Source: Dehalococcoidia bacterium (GTDB lineage: Bacteria > Chloroflexota > Dehalococcoidia > Lucifugimonadales > Lucifugimonadaceae). From it: a DNA stretch of 64,000 nt. The stretch's first letter is position 1; each line of letters opens with the position of its first letter. The DNA lies in the NCBI GenBank assembly GCA_028285005.1, contig JANQQP010000046.1, positions 1 to 64,000 of the forward strand, read 5' to 3'. Position numbers and translations under genes: made by a program. The notes beneath the pieces were generated by a model. That model saw only the letters and a list, made by a program, of their open reading frames with translations. It ran no database searches and was not told the DNA's origin. Shown one piece after another: positions 9,194 to 17,666 of this stretch.

Positions 9194-10363
9194 ATGAAGA
9201 TCACCGGATACAGGCTCGAACAGTACATACAGCAGATGGACAGGGCCATTGGCGACGCCAACTATCCAAAGGGCGACGACCTGATGCACTCGTCGATTCT
9301 CTGGATAGAAACGGATGAAGGCGTCTCTGGAATCGCCCCATCCGGCAATTCAGCCGTTGGAGACCTATTTCACCTGATCGAAGGCGAAGACCCACGAGGC
9401 GTGCTCGGCCTGTGGAAGAAGATGGTCGACTACGTCCATAAAGGCGGCAATGAAGGCGCGGTGAATGGCGCCATCGCCGCTATAGACATTGCGCTCTGGG
9501 ACCTTAAGGCGAAGCTCAATGACGAGCCGCTCTGGCAGACGCTAGGCGCGAGGGAAGGCCGTGCAAAGGCGTACGCGTCCGACATTGGCTACAACCTCAC
9601 AGATGAGGAGCTGCACGCCTTCTTCGCTCGAATGGCCGACGTTGGCGTCGAAGGCGGCAAGGTGAAGATCGGTCTGTCGATGGAGGACGACCTGCGACGG
9701 CTTGGCATCGTGCAGGATGCTCTGTCGAAGGCAAAGGTTCGCCCTTACCTGAACATCGACACGAACGAGTACTGGTCGCCCAAGCAGGCGGTCAAGTACA
9801 TCAACCAGATCGAGGAGAAGTTCAACATCTTCTGGGCCGAAGAGCCGGCCCGCAGGTGGGACTTCGACGGGCTCAGGCAGGTTTCACGCGGAATCACGGC
9901 CGCAGTGGCGTCCGGGGAGAACCTCAACGACATCGGCGACTTCTACCCGCTGATCTCGCAGCAGGCGATAGACATAGCCAACATCAGCGCAGGGCACTCG
10001 GGCATAACCGGGTGCCGGCAGGTTGCGAACATGTGTTATGCCTACGAGATCCCTGTAACGATGATGAACTGCCAGGCGAACTTCATGGCGCACCTGGCGG
10101 CAGCCCTGCCCAACCACAACATGATGGAGGTGGTCGACCCGGGCCGAGAAAAGGCATTCGAGAGCTGGGACAACCACATAGAGGATGGCTGGATTGTGAT
10201 GGGCAATGAGCCTGGCCTGGGCATCAAAGTCGACGAGGCCAAGCTGAAGGCGTTGCAGGACGACCCGCCCGAACGCAAGCCCGGATTCCCATTCCCGCGT
10301 CGAGAAGGCGCAGGTCTGTGGATCAAGGAGATCGAGCCGGGCGAGGTGGCCTGGAAAACTTAG
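9194..10363 (+). CDS. Enolase-superfamily enzyme, mandelate racemase/muconate lactonizing type (paralog 2)
   Basis: The 389-residue paralog of the preceding gene, 50 bases downstream and likely co-transcribed. The base motif is GGKVKIGL; metal-ligand motifs are NIDTNEYWSPKQ, FWAEEPARRW and ASGENLND. The loop that is TMGGSGGHLNAH in paralog 1 is TMMNCQANFMAH here, so substrate preference probably differs. It is followed by a short-chain dehydrogenase, suggesting a small catabolic unit for a hydroxy-acid or sugar-acid compound. Exact reaction cannot be read from sequence. Confidence 0.88.
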   Translation: MKITGYRLEQYIQQMDRAIGDANYPKGDDLMHSSILWIETDEGVSGIAPSGNSAVGDLFHLIEGEDPRGVLGLWKKMVDYVHKGGNEGAVNGAIAAIDIALWDLKAKLNDEPLWQTLGAREGRAKAYASDIGYNLTDEELHAFFARMADVGVEGGKVKIGLSMEDDLRRLGIVQDALSKAKVRPYLNIDTNEYWSPKQAVKYINQIEEKFNIFWAEEPARRWDFDGLRQVSRGITAAVASGENLNDIGDFYPLISQQAIDIANISAGHSGITGCRQVANMCYAYEIPVTMMNCQANFMAHLAAALPNHNMMEVVDPGREKAFESWDNHIEDGWIVMGNEPGLGIKVDEAKLKALQDDPPERKPGFPFPRREGAGLWIKEIEPGEVAWKT

Positions 10364-10457
10364 TTTTCATCATTCCGGACTTGATTGACGATCGCTGGTT
10401 CGAACGCGGTTCGCCGAAGCACGGCGATATGGCCACGGGTTTTCGCACTGAGAGCAC

Positions 10458-11216
10458 ATGAACAGACTCAAAGACAAGGTTTGCCTGATCACCGGCGGAG
10501 GTCGCGGCCTCGGCAAGGCGATGGCTGTGGCGTTCGCTGAAGAGGGCGCGAAAGCTGTCGCGATTTCGTACACCTCGCGCCCGGACTATGCCGAAGAGAC
10601 GGCAAAGCTGATCGAGGCAGCAGGCGCTAAGGCGTATGTACATGAGGTCGAGGTCACCAGCCGCAACTCCATCAAGACCTGGACGGATGCGATTACCGAT
10701 GCCGAAGGTAGCATCAATGTTCTAGTGAACAACGCCGGGATCAACCGCCAGGGGCCGATAGACACCGTTACGGAGTCTGACTGGGACGAGATCATGGCGG
10801 TTAACCTGAAAGGGCCGTTCCTGGTGTCGCAGGAGATTCTGCCGCACATGGTCTCAGGTGGTGGCGGCCGCATCATCAACATCGCCTCAGTGAGCGGGCT
10901 CTACGGCGGGCCGACCACTGCTCACTACGCAGCGTCGAAGGCCGGACTCATCTCGCTTACGCAGGTCCTGGCGCGCTGGGGAGCGGAGCACAACATCCTC
11001 GTCAACTCGATCGCTCCAGGCATCATCGAGACCGACCTGACTCGTGAAGAGCTTCGCTCAGGCGGCGGAGCAACGGTTGTCGGACTAACGCTTCTGAAGC
11101 GGCCGGGACAGGTGGAAGACGTTTCGAGCCTCGCCGTGATGCTCGCTTCAGACGAGCAGAGCTACATGACGGGCCAGACGCTCTCTCCAAACGGCGGCAG
11201 CTACTTCACCGCCTAA
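10458..11216 (+). CDS. Short-chain dehydrogenase/reductase (3-oxoacyl-ACP reductase-like)
   Basis: NAD(P)-dependent oxidoreductase of 252 residues. The Rossmann cofactor motif TGGGRGLGKA is near residue 12, NNAG near 91, the catalytic Ser in NIASVSG near 140 and YxxxK as YAASKAG near 154. The C-terminus GQTLSPNGG matches the FabG/glucose dehydrogenase group. It follows the two enolase-superfamily genes on the same strand and ends just before a GC-rich hairpin, so it probably closes the same transcription unit and could oxidise or reduce their product. Confidence 0.9.
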   Translation: MNRLKDKVCLITGGGRGLGKAMAVAFAEEGAKAVAISYTSRPDYAEETAKLIEAAGAKAYVHEVEVTSRNSIKTWTDAITDAEGSINVLVNNAGINRQGPIDTVTESDWDEIMAVNLKGPFLVSQEILPHMVSGGGGRIINIASVSGLYGGPTTAHYAASKAGLISLTQVLARWGAEHNILVNSIAPGIIETDLTREELRSGGGATVVGLTLLKRPGQVEDVSSLAVMLASDEQSYMTGQTLSPNGGSYFTA

Positions 11217-11223
11217 ACGCGAA

Positions 11224-11249
11224 GACGCCCGGCGAAACCACCGGGCGTC
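11224..11249. terminator. GC-rich hairpin after the SDR gene
   Basis: Perfect nine-base-pair stem (GACGCCCGG with CCGGGCGTC) and an eight-base loop, between convergent genes. There is no T-run on either side, so it is a weaker intrinsic terminator candidate. Confidence 0.6.
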
Positions 11250-11277
11250 CAAGATTGCTTATGGCCTGTGAGGCGGC

Positions 11278-11937
11278 CTACTTCACGCCCTCTTCAACCT
11301 TCCATGTCGTCTCGGTGGTGCCACGGGAGCGGCCGTCATCACCGAACTCCGTGTAGGTGACCTTGATCTCTTCGAAGTTGATCGCCAGCGTCTCCGTCGG
11401 AACATCGGAGGCGCTGGTCGAGCCGCTGATTCGGTAGCTCGTGATCAACACGTTCGTCAGTTCGTACTTCAGGTACGGCTCCCGGGTATCGGCATTGCGC
11501 GTGGCGGAGGTGAGCTCGATCTCAAGCTTGGGGATGACCTCGCCGGTGGCGATCTTCTCCTGGAGCTTTGGCGAAGATTTGTCGATCTCTTTCACCATCA
11601 CAATGTCGCCGAATGTGGCCGATGCACGCTGACGGGTCGAGCCGGAGATTCCGCTCGCTATCGGACGAAAGATCCCGTAGCTGATCGACAGAACGTCAAT
11701 CCACTTGTCGTGGTTGGAATCCTTCGACTCGCCATCGATGCCGTCGAACTTGATGAATCCCGCTGTAGCAGGTGCGGTTGCTGGCGCTGAGGCGCTGTCA
11801 GCGGCCACGGGCGCAGAGCCTTCATCTGAACGCAGCACGAGTGTGGCTGCCGCCACGACTGCCGCGATGGCGATGATTGCCAGCAGATAGGTCCTCGTCG
11901 AGTTGCCGTTCAACTGCAGGACTGTGGGCGTCTTCAT
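11278..11937 (-). CDS. Hcp-family protein with N-terminal membrane anchor
   Basis: Protein of 219 residues. After an N-terminal hydrophobic segment (about residues 17-35, YLLAIIAIAAVVAAATLVL) and an Ala/Pro linker, residues from about 60 form a domain resembling Hcp, the tube protein of type VI secretion. The matches are FIKFDGIDGESKDSNHDKW, ATFGDIVMVKEIDKSSPKL and LAINFEEIKVTYTEFGDDG. Typical Hcp proteins are cytosolic and unanchored. No other type VI gene is in the window, so an exported beta-barrel structural or binding role is more likely than secretion. AGGAG precedes the ATG at suitable spacing. It is probably downstream of the lipoprotein gene at 11995-12939. Confidence 0.75.
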   Translation of the reverse strand: MKTPTVLQLNGNSTRTYLLAIIAIAAVVAAATLVLRSDEGSAPVAADSASAPATAPATAGFIKFDGIDGESKDSNHDKWIDVLSISYGIFRPIASGISGSTRQRASATFGDIVMVKEIDKSSPKLQEKIATGEVIPKLEIELTSATRNADTREPYLKYELTNVLITSYRISGSTSASDVPTETLAINFEEIKVTYTEFGDDGRSRGTTETTWKVEEGVK

Positions 11938-11994
11938 CTCGGTCTCCTATTGTTGTCTTCCGAACCGTGTTCGAAGGTCGAATACTGGATTTCG

Positions 11995-12939
11995 TTAGTT
12001 GGTCGTGACCGGGCAGCCGAGCCACGAAAGCAGGTCGAACGGGTCGACCGCACCGCTGATAAGAGGGGAAACGGTCAGATGCCCCACCAACTGACCGTTG
12101 AGCACAATTTGCGGCGGAGCAGTTGAGTCCGGATTGAACGGACTATTCGCTCCAAACGGACCACCGTACTGCGAGAGATCGTTCAAGATGCTGTGCGGCC
12201 CGAACGCTGCGCCACCGTCCAGCAGGTTGTCGCATATGGAGTTGAGTGCCTCTGTCGGAGGCCGCAGCACGCCGAGTTCGACATCATCCACGCCGGTCAG
12301 CACCGCTCCTTCGAAGCGGCTCAAGTCAGAAGTTTCAATCACCCGCGTGGAGGACGAACCGCCTGAGGGTGGCGACGTCGATGGCACGTTCGTTGGAGTC
12401 GGACGTGGCCCAATGGCCTGGGTCGGCGTAGGAATCGCACCCGACGGAGTCGGAGTTGGCGCGCCTGTTGGTGCACTCGGGTCAACTGTCGGTGGGATCC
12501 GGGGGGTCGCAGTTGGCACTGGGCGAGTTGGCTGGGGAAGGGGTGTCGGAGTATCGAAACCGGGCAGCTCAGGAAGTGCTCCGGGCGTGTTAAGTGGGCG
12601 AACGATGATCGTGGCGGTTATACCCGGGATGGGGCGCACAAGGACAGGCGTCGGAGTGGGGGTCGGTCGAGTCAACACGCTTCCGCGGGTGGCGGCAGGC
12701 GTTGGTCGGGATCCTGTGAGCGGTGTCCGGGCAACGTCGGATGGCTGGCTGGTCGCGGTTTCGCCTACCTGCACCGAATCTTCTGTCGCGGTTGGCCGGA
12801 TATCGGTCACGGGAGCGGCAGTAGCCGTTTCCGGCTCCACAGTTCCGTCGGCAAGCTCTTCACATGCCACCAGCACTAGCGCGCTAAGCGCGAGGGCGAC
12901 CCAAACTAAGGGCCTGATAAATCGTTTTTTGGGCGTCAA
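11995..12939 (-). CDS. Pro/Thr-rich lipoprotein
   Basis: Surface lipoprotein of 314 residues. The TTG start is followed by a signal peptide with lipobox LVLVAC (Cys near residue 26). A low-complexity Pro/Thr/Ala stalk then runs to about residue 205. A small C-terminal domain has cysteines in NSICDNLL and SWLGC and a long Gly/Pro/Asn segment between. The stalk resembles cell-wall-spanning linkers of Gram-positive-type envelopes. Function of the terminal domain is not recognised. It lies 57 bases upstream of the Hcp-like gene on the same strand, so the two may act together at the envelope. Confidence 0.72.
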   Translation of the reverse strand: MTPKKRFIRPLVWVALALSALVLVACEELADGTVEPETATAAPVTDIRPTATEDSVQVGETATSQPSDVARTPLTGSRPTPAATRGSVLTRPTPTPTPVLVRPIPGITATIIVRPLNTPGALPELPGFDTPTPLPQPTRPVPTATPRIPPTVDPSAPTGAPTPTPSGAIPTPTQAIGPRPTPTNVPSTSPPSGGSSSTRVIETSDLSRFEGAVLTGVDDVELGVLRPPTEALNSICDNLLDGGAAFGPHSILNDLSQYGGPFGANSPFNPDSTAPPQIVLNGQLVGHLTVSPLISGAVDPFDLLSWLGCPVTTN

Positions 12940-13227
12940 ACTGGAATCCGTACGCGCTCAGTCAGTGAGAGACAGGGGCAGCACAACCGCACTGCTTCCC
13001 TCGCAAGAAACGGTAGTCGGATTCCGGCCTCTGATGCCCACTTGGCACAAGACGGCTTTCGACTGAATCGGGTGTTCGGATCAGATAAAGGGCGCGGCTG
13101 GCTGATGCGCCGGGCTTGATTTCCATCGCCTCACCGGTGCTGTTCCGAGTTGGATTTATGGGTTACGCTTGCGCCGCCACGAACCCCTGACGACAGATCG
13201 CCAACCACCACAGCAAGGACCGATTAC

Positions 13228-14391
13228 ATGAAGGTAACCCAGATCAGAAGTCTGTCGGTGCAGGACAAGGACGGCCGGGCGTACTACATCGTCAGGGTGG
13301 ACACCGATGCCGGCATTCACGGGCTGGGCGAAGTCGGCATACGAAACTGGGGCCGAGCCATTGGCAACGCCGTCGACCACCTTGCCGAACTGGTAGTCGG
13401 CGCCGATCCGTGGGAGACGGAGCGCCTATGGCAGGAGATGTTCCGTTCCGGCTTCTTCCCGGCAGACAAGGTCTACACCTGCGCCATAAGCGCAATCGAT
13501 ATCGCTCTGTGGGACATCAAGGGCAAATCAGTGGACAAGCCGGTCTACAAGCTGCTCGGTGGGCCGGTGCGCAATAAGGTCGTCTGCTATCCGCACACGC
13601 AGGGTCATTCGCTGGACGAGTTGATCGACAACTGCAAGAAGGCCGTTGACGACGGCTGGAAGTTCGTACGCTGGGGCCAGCCGGAGACAGGCGGTCGGCT
13701 TGAAGCGCCCGGAATCAGCGTGCTGGAGCCGGTGAAGTCGGTGCGTATGGCTGTCGAGCAGATGACAAAAGTGCGTGAAGCGGTCGGGCCCGACATTCAG
13801 ATGTGTTTCGACTCCCATACCAGGCTCGATCCGGCGCATGTGGTCCAGATGTGCAAAGACATGGAGTCGCTCAAGCCGTTCTTCATCGAGGACCCGATCA
13901 GGTCCGAGAACCCCGGCAGCTACCGCAACTTGCGCAGGCAGGTGAACGTGCCGATCGCTGCTGGTGAGCAGTGGGCGTCGAAGTGGCCCTTCAGGGAAGT
14001 GATCGAAGAGGATCTGATCGACTACGCCCGGATTGACCTGTGCATCGTTGGCGGTCTGACCGAAGCGCTCAAGATCACTCACTGGGCCGAGACGCACTAC
14101 ATCGACATCGTCCCCCACAACCCACTCGGGCCGGTGAGCGCCGCCGCATGTGTCTCACTGACGATGGCCTCGACAAATGTCAGCGTGCAGGAGATGCCGA
14201 GGGCGCCGGGCACCTACGCCACCGACCTGTTCCCTCAACAGATCGAGTGGGAAGACGGATACTCATGGTGTCCAGATGCGCCGGGACTTGGCGTTGATAT
14301 CGACATGGACGCTGCGGAAAGCGCGGCGGTCGATCCGCATGGCTGGCCGCCGAGGCTGCGTCGAGAGGACGGGGCGATCACGAACTGGTGA
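13228..14391 (+). CDS. Enolase-superfamily sugar-acid dehydratase (paralog 3)
   Basis: Protein of 387 residues of the mandelate racemase group, resembling galactonate/mannonate-type dehydratases. Its motifs are FVRWGQPE, MCFDSHTRLDP (first metal ligand), FFIEDPIRSENP (second), IAAGEQWASKWPF (third) and DIVPHNPLGPVS, carrying the catalytic His region. The ATG at 13228 gives the usual MKVTQIRSL start; the 78 upstream in-frame bases look non-coding. It is more distant from paralogs 1 and 2 than they are from each other. A strong terminator follows, so it is a single-gene unit. The substrate is unknown. Confidence 0.88.
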   Translation: MKVTQIRSLSVQDKDGRAYYIVRVDTDAGIHGLGEVGIRNWGRAIGNAVDHLAELVVGADPWETERLWQEMFRSGFFPADKVYTCAISAIDIALWDIKGKSVDKPVYKLLGGPVRNKVVCYPHTQGHSLDELIDNCKKAVDDGWKFVRWGQPETGGRLEAPGISVLEPVKSVRMAVEQMTKVREAVGPDIQMCFDSHTRLDPAHVVQMCKDMESLKPFFIEDPIRSENPGSYRNLRRQVNVPIAAGEQWASKWPFREVIEEDLIDYARIDLCIVGGLTEALKITHWAETHYIDIVPHNPLGPVSAAACVSLTMASTNVSVQEMPRAPGTYATDLFPQQIEWEDGYSWCPDAPGLGVDIDMDAAESAAVDPHGWPPRLRREDGAITNW

Positions 14392-14441
14392 TTGTCCGGT
14401 AATACAACTGGCTGCAACCTTGCCAACCGCAAGGGGGAGTG

Positions 14442-14476
14442 TGCCCGGCAGCCTAAAACTGCCGGGCATTTTCTTT
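14442..14476 (+). terminator. Intrinsic terminator after enolase-superfamily paralog 3
   Basis: Ten-base-pair stem (TGCCCGGCAG with CTGCCGGGCA), seven-base loop CCTAAAA, then TTTTCTTT. Confidence 0.93.
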
Positions 14477-14502
14477 CAAGCTACTGACGGCCGGAGGGGC
14501 TG

Positions 14503-14760
14503 ATGCCGTTCATCTACAAACCGTCCCTGTGGGGATTCACAGCCGCCGCGATCTTCATCGTGCTCACTGCGATTGAGATCGAGGCCGGCGAGTGGGTGGA
14601 CGCCCTGATGTGGGGCCTCCTGGCCTTCTCATTCACCGTGAAGTATCTGCCGAAGTTCCTGATCTTCAGCCTGCCCGGCGCTATGGCGGCATTCATCGGC
14701 CTCGCGGCCGGAGGCGCGATGTTCATCATGTACGCGTCAGAGAGGCTGGGCGACGGCTAA
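14503..14760 (+). CDS. Small membrane protein
   Basis: Protein of 85 residues with three hydrophobic segments (about residues 7-22, 32-46 and 53-76), predicted integral membrane. The ATG follows GGAGGGG. It sits directly after a terminator, so it needs its own promoter. No recognised family. Confidence 0.6.
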   Translation: MPFIYKPSLWGFTAAAIFIVLTAIEIEAGEWVDALMWGLLAFSFTVKYLPKFLIFSLPGAMAAFIGLAAGGAMFIMYASERLGDG

Positions 14761-14792
14761 TCTCGTCCAGCTTGTGGACATGTGCGTCGCAG

Positions 14793-15146
14793 CTAGTCTG
14801 ACTTAACCAGCCCGACGATGTTGCCGGCCGGGTCCTGGAACTGTGCGAAGGTGACCATGTCCGGTATCACCGTGGTCGGCACGATGGTCTTGCCACCTGC
14901 GGCCTCTATCTCTTTCAGGACTGCGTCGGTGTCAGGCACCGATACGTAGAAGGTGAGCGAACTTGATCCGTCGGGCGTTGGAGCGAGGCCGCCACCAATA
15001 CCGGTCCCATCGCTGTCTGTATCCACAACGCTGTAGTCCATCTCGGGGTGGGTCTCAAGCTTCCAGCCCATAATCTTGGAGTAGAAATCCCGAAGCCCTT
15101 CGGCGTCCTTGCCCATCACTTCGAAATGCACAACCGGATAACCCAT
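14793..15146 (-). CDS. VOC-family (glyoxalase/bleomycin-resistance fold) protein
   Basis: Protein of 117 residues with the paired beta-alpha-beta-beta-beta modules of the vicinal-oxygen-chelate fold. HFEVMGKDAEGLRDFYSKIMGWK opens the fold and FAQFQDPAGNIVGLV closes it. The final Glu ligand position common in metal-binding members is taken by Gly-Leu here, so metal-dependent activity is uncertain. It is convergent with the small membrane protein. Substrate cannot be assigned. Confidence 0.85.
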   Translation of the reverse strand: MGYPVVHFEVMGKDAEGLRDFYSKIMGWKLETHPEMDYSVVDTDSDGTGIGGGLAPTPDGSSSLTFYVSVPDTDAVLKEIEAAGGKTIVPTTVIPDMVTFAQFQDPAGNIVGLVKSD

Positions 15147-15372
15147 AGTCTCGTCTCCTGTAGTTCGTGATCAGTTGCCCTAGAGTCGACGAGCCGGCCT
15201 TCTGGTTACATTCGCTCCAGGCCATTACGAAACGAGTACTGACACTGCCGACTCGAAGTGCGCGGGATACTACCAGAGCTGTCTGCGCTGGGAGCGCAAG
15301 ATGGCGGCGCGTGCTGGAATGGGAAGAGAACGGGAACCAAAAGGTCCCAGCGATCGGTAGACGACTTCTCGG

Positions 15373-16242
15373 TTAACCGGCTTTGCTTACTCCAAAGCCG
15401 TCGCTGCCAATGCCGCCTTTGCCGGTTTGCATTGTCTGGATGCCGCCTGGTCTGGGCGGAGGAGCATCGAGGTCGAAGTCATCGTCCTCGGCGTCTTCCT
15501 CATCTTCGATGTCATCGAGGACGGAAGCTACACCAAAGCCCGCTTTGCCAACACCGCCCGTCCCTGCCTGCATGGTCTGGATGCCGCGAGGCGTCTCTTC
15601 TGGCTCGGAGGCGGCGGGCTCGGGGTTAGCCTGCTGCTGTTCGGCAGCGGCTGTTCGCATCTGCAGGGCCGTGGTAGCTGCCTCGAGGTCCTTGCCCTCA
15701 CCGGCGATCTGCCAGATAGCCTCCAGAACGCGTTTCAGCTCAGGGTCGATCCAGTGGATGCCACGACCAACGCTCTGAACCAGGTCGACGAACCGTGTGC
15801 CCTCGGTCACGTTCTCGGCAACTGCGTACGACCATGCCACACCGAACATTCGGGAGTTCCTGCGGACATCGACGCCTGCGAGATCGTTGACTATCACGAG
15901 GATGCCGGCCTGTGGGGCGGCCTTGGCGACGTTACGCGCGATGTCGAGTCCTGCCAGCTCACCGCCGAGGTGAACGTAGATGGCGACGACATCGGCCTCT
16001 TCGGTGAGCACCTTCTCGACGGTCGTCATCTCGTTATCGGCAACCGCTGCAAGTTGAACTTCGGTCGAACCGGAGATCTTTGAGGTCAGGACCGTTCGCA
16101 TGGGTCCCGGCGCGGCGATAAGTACTCTCGTAGCTGAAACAGGCTTCGCCTCGGGCAGCTTCATCTCAGGCTTGACCGGTTCCATGCCCCGCGTCTTGGT
16201 CGAGTGTGAAACTCTCTTACGCCTTCTGATCCTGCGCGCCAT
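15373..16242 (-). CDS. Receiver-like (TadZ/CheY-type) domain protein with C-terminal GIQTMQ repeats
   Basis: Protein of 289 residues. An Arg-rich N-terminus (MARRIRRRKRVS) precedes a receiver-like alpha/beta domain starting TRVLIAAPGPMR. The usual phosphoacceptor Asp position reads VAIYVHLGG, so phosphorylation is unlikely. The C-terminal 100 residues are disordered, acidic in part (EDEEDAEDDDFDLD), and hold two copies of a motif: GIQTMQAGTGGVGKAGFGV and GIQTMQTGKGGIGSDGFGV. The motif is not recognised. The ATG at 16242 has AAGAGG upstream; an earlier in-frame start at 16296 would add 18 residues that look non-coding. Function unknown, possibly a localisation or scaffolding factor. Confidence 0.65.
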   Translation of the reverse strand: MARRIRRRKRVSHSTKTRGMEPVKPEMKLPEAKPVSATRVLIAAPGPMRTVLTSKISGSTEVQLAAVADNEMTTVEKVLTEEADVVAIYVHLGGELAGLDIARNVAKAAPQAGILVIVNDLAGVDVRRNSRMFGVAWSYAVAENVTEGTRFVDLVQSVGRGIHWIDPELKRVLEAIWQIAGEGKDLEAATTALQMRTAAAEQQQANPEPAASEPEETPRGIQTMQAGTGGVGKAGFGVASVLDDIEDEEDAEDDDFDLDAPPPRPGGIQTMQTGKGGIGSDGFGVSKAG

Positions 16243-16418
16243 TGTTGCCTCTTGAGCTGTTGCAACCAAACTGTTGCCAATGACCTCACTTTGCACCCAC
16301 GCGCGTCGTTACGGGTGCGGGCAGACCGGTTACCAACCGGGACGCACACCGAATTCCACCTCTGCGCAACCCCTATGGGATTTCACGGAGGCTTAATGGG
16401 CTTCGAGCGAGCGCCAGA

Positions 16419-16811
16419 TCAGTAGATGCTGTCTGGCCTGATGGTCAGGATCAGTCGAGGCCGTTCCGGGTTGTGGTTCGGGTAAGGCCGCACACCGTTG
16501 TACTTCTCGGATAGATCGTCGATGTGCTCTCGTGCGCCCTCCGGAGATATACCCACTACCTGGCCTCGGATGTTCAGCACTCTCGTGTAGGGATTCGCCG
16601 CGTCGTAAACACCAACCGCCACACGCGGATCGCGCCGGATGTTCGCCGTCTTCACCCGACCGTCTTCACTGTTGACCAGCACATTCTCACCATCGGTATC
16701 GATCCAAACTGGAGAGATCTGAGGGGAGCCGTCGCCCATCACCGTCACCAACTGGGCGATGTGCGGCTCCTTGAGAAGTTGAACCTGCTCGTCAGTCAGT
16801 GTGGCGGCCAT
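16419..16811 (-). CDS. PPOX-class (pyridoxamine 5'-phosphate oxidase-fold) flavin/F420-dependent protein
   Basis: Protein of 130 residues. It has the split-barrel features of the F420/FMN-binding PPOX class: HIAQLVTVMGDGSPQISPVWI at the N-terminus, KTANIRRDPRVAVGVYDAANPY in the middle and RGQVVGISPEGAREHID towards the C-terminus. Members reduce small molecules or bind cofactor only. The likely cofactor in this bacterial group (F420 or FMN) cannot be decided from sequence. It is a single gene, read leftward. Confidence 0.85.
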   Translation of the reverse strand: MAATLTDEQVQLLKEPHIAQLVTVMGDGSPQISPVWIDTDGENVLVNSEDGRVKTANIRRDPRVAVGVYDAANPYTRVLNIRGQVVGISPEGAREHIDDLSEKYNGVRPYPNHNPERPRLILTIRPDSIY

Positions 16812-16867
16812 GAGAATCTCCCCGAAATCCCGATTGTGGTTTCCGATGCGGATTCTACGCCAAGCAG

Positions 16868-17587
16868 CTACTGGAGAAGCATCGACGAGGTCAGCTCGAT
16901 CGGCATCACGAACGTCACCGAGGTCTCGGGCGCGTCATCCGATGTGATCCGCACCGTGATTCGATCTCGGGCTACAGGTGATTCGCTTGAGCTATCTACG
17001 AACGGGTCAGAGCTTCCAGAGCCGAGGTCAAACCAGCCGTTCGCCATGTCTTTCGTGTACAGCCAGACTGTCATCTCGGCCTTTTCGCCGTGCTCAAGAA
17101 TGTTGTCTCCGTCATCGGTCCCCGGGAACGTGACCGTCCATGCGGCGGATGAGGCGCTGAAGTCCTCGGTCGTCACGGTCACGACCGTCGCCGTCTGCGA
17201 AGTCGAGAAGTCAGGGTCGGTGCCCGTGCCGTCTGCCGTGTAAGGAGGCGTCAGGTCAATGTCACCGAACAGATCGCCGCTGAGCAGTAGTTGAAGTGTG
17301 GAAACAGCCTGAATGTCCACGCCGCTGAGGTCGATGACGTTGTCGGCGTTCAGGTCGATATCACCGCGAGTGGCCACTACGGGACCTGAAAGCCGGACAG
17401 GCCCAACCGCATGATCAAGCCCGCGGTTCGCAGCTTGAGTGCCAGCCTGAGCGGCATCTCCGCTCAGCGACAGAAGCGCGATGGTCGAGATCGTGGCCAC
17501 GATGGTGGCAGCGATCATGAATATGGCGACTTCGATGGCTGTGAAGCCGCGTTGTGCCGATGTCGGGTGAGTTGGACAGCTGTTCAC
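16868..17587 (-). CDS. Archaellin/type IV pilin-like protein with class III signal peptide
   Basis: Protein of 239 residues with an N-terminal prepilin-peptidase site (QRG followed by FTAIEVAIFMIAATIVATIS) and one hydrophobic helix. The rest is beta-rich and has features of archaeal flagellins (archaellins): AGTQAANRGLDHAVGPVRLSG after the helix, and GDNILEHGEKAEMTVWL plus DRITVRITSDDAPETSV near the C-terminus. Archaellum loci are known in some Chloroflexota. No motor, peptidase or platform gene is in the window, so it is an orphan here. The start is GTG at 17587. An ordinary pseudopilin is the alternative. Confidence 0.62.
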   Translation of the reverse strand: MNSCPTHPTSAQRGFTAIEVAIFMIAATIVATISTIALLSLSGDAAQAGTQAANRGLDHAVGPVRLSGPVVATRGDIDLNADNVIDLSGVDIQAVSTLQLLLSGDLFGDIDLTPPYTADGTGTDPDFSTSQTATVVTVTTEDFSASSAAWTVTFPGTDDGDNILEHGEKAEMTVWLYTKDMANGWFDLGSGSSDPFVDSSSESPVARDRITVRITSDDAPETSVTFVMPIELTSSMLLQ

Positions 17588-17666
17588 ACCCTGACATTCA
17601 CGGCTTCAAGTTGGAACAGACGCCGTCGTTCAGGTTGGTTCCGGTGTGACGACGGCCGAAAGCGGG

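Noticed and set aside
11278..11937. Evidence for a type VI secretion locus
   Set aside because: Only an Hcp-like domain is present; no sheath, baseplate, ClpV or membrane-complex gene occurs nearby.
12098..13066. Val/Gly-rich 322-residue plus-strand reading frame
   Set aside because: Antisense image of the Pro/Thr-rich lipoprotein stalk; the minus-strand frame has signal peptide and lipobox.
15427..16083. 218-residue plus-strand reading frame opposite the receiver-like gene
   Set aside because: Composition follows the antisense of the acidic and repeat region; no family similarity or ribosome-binding site.
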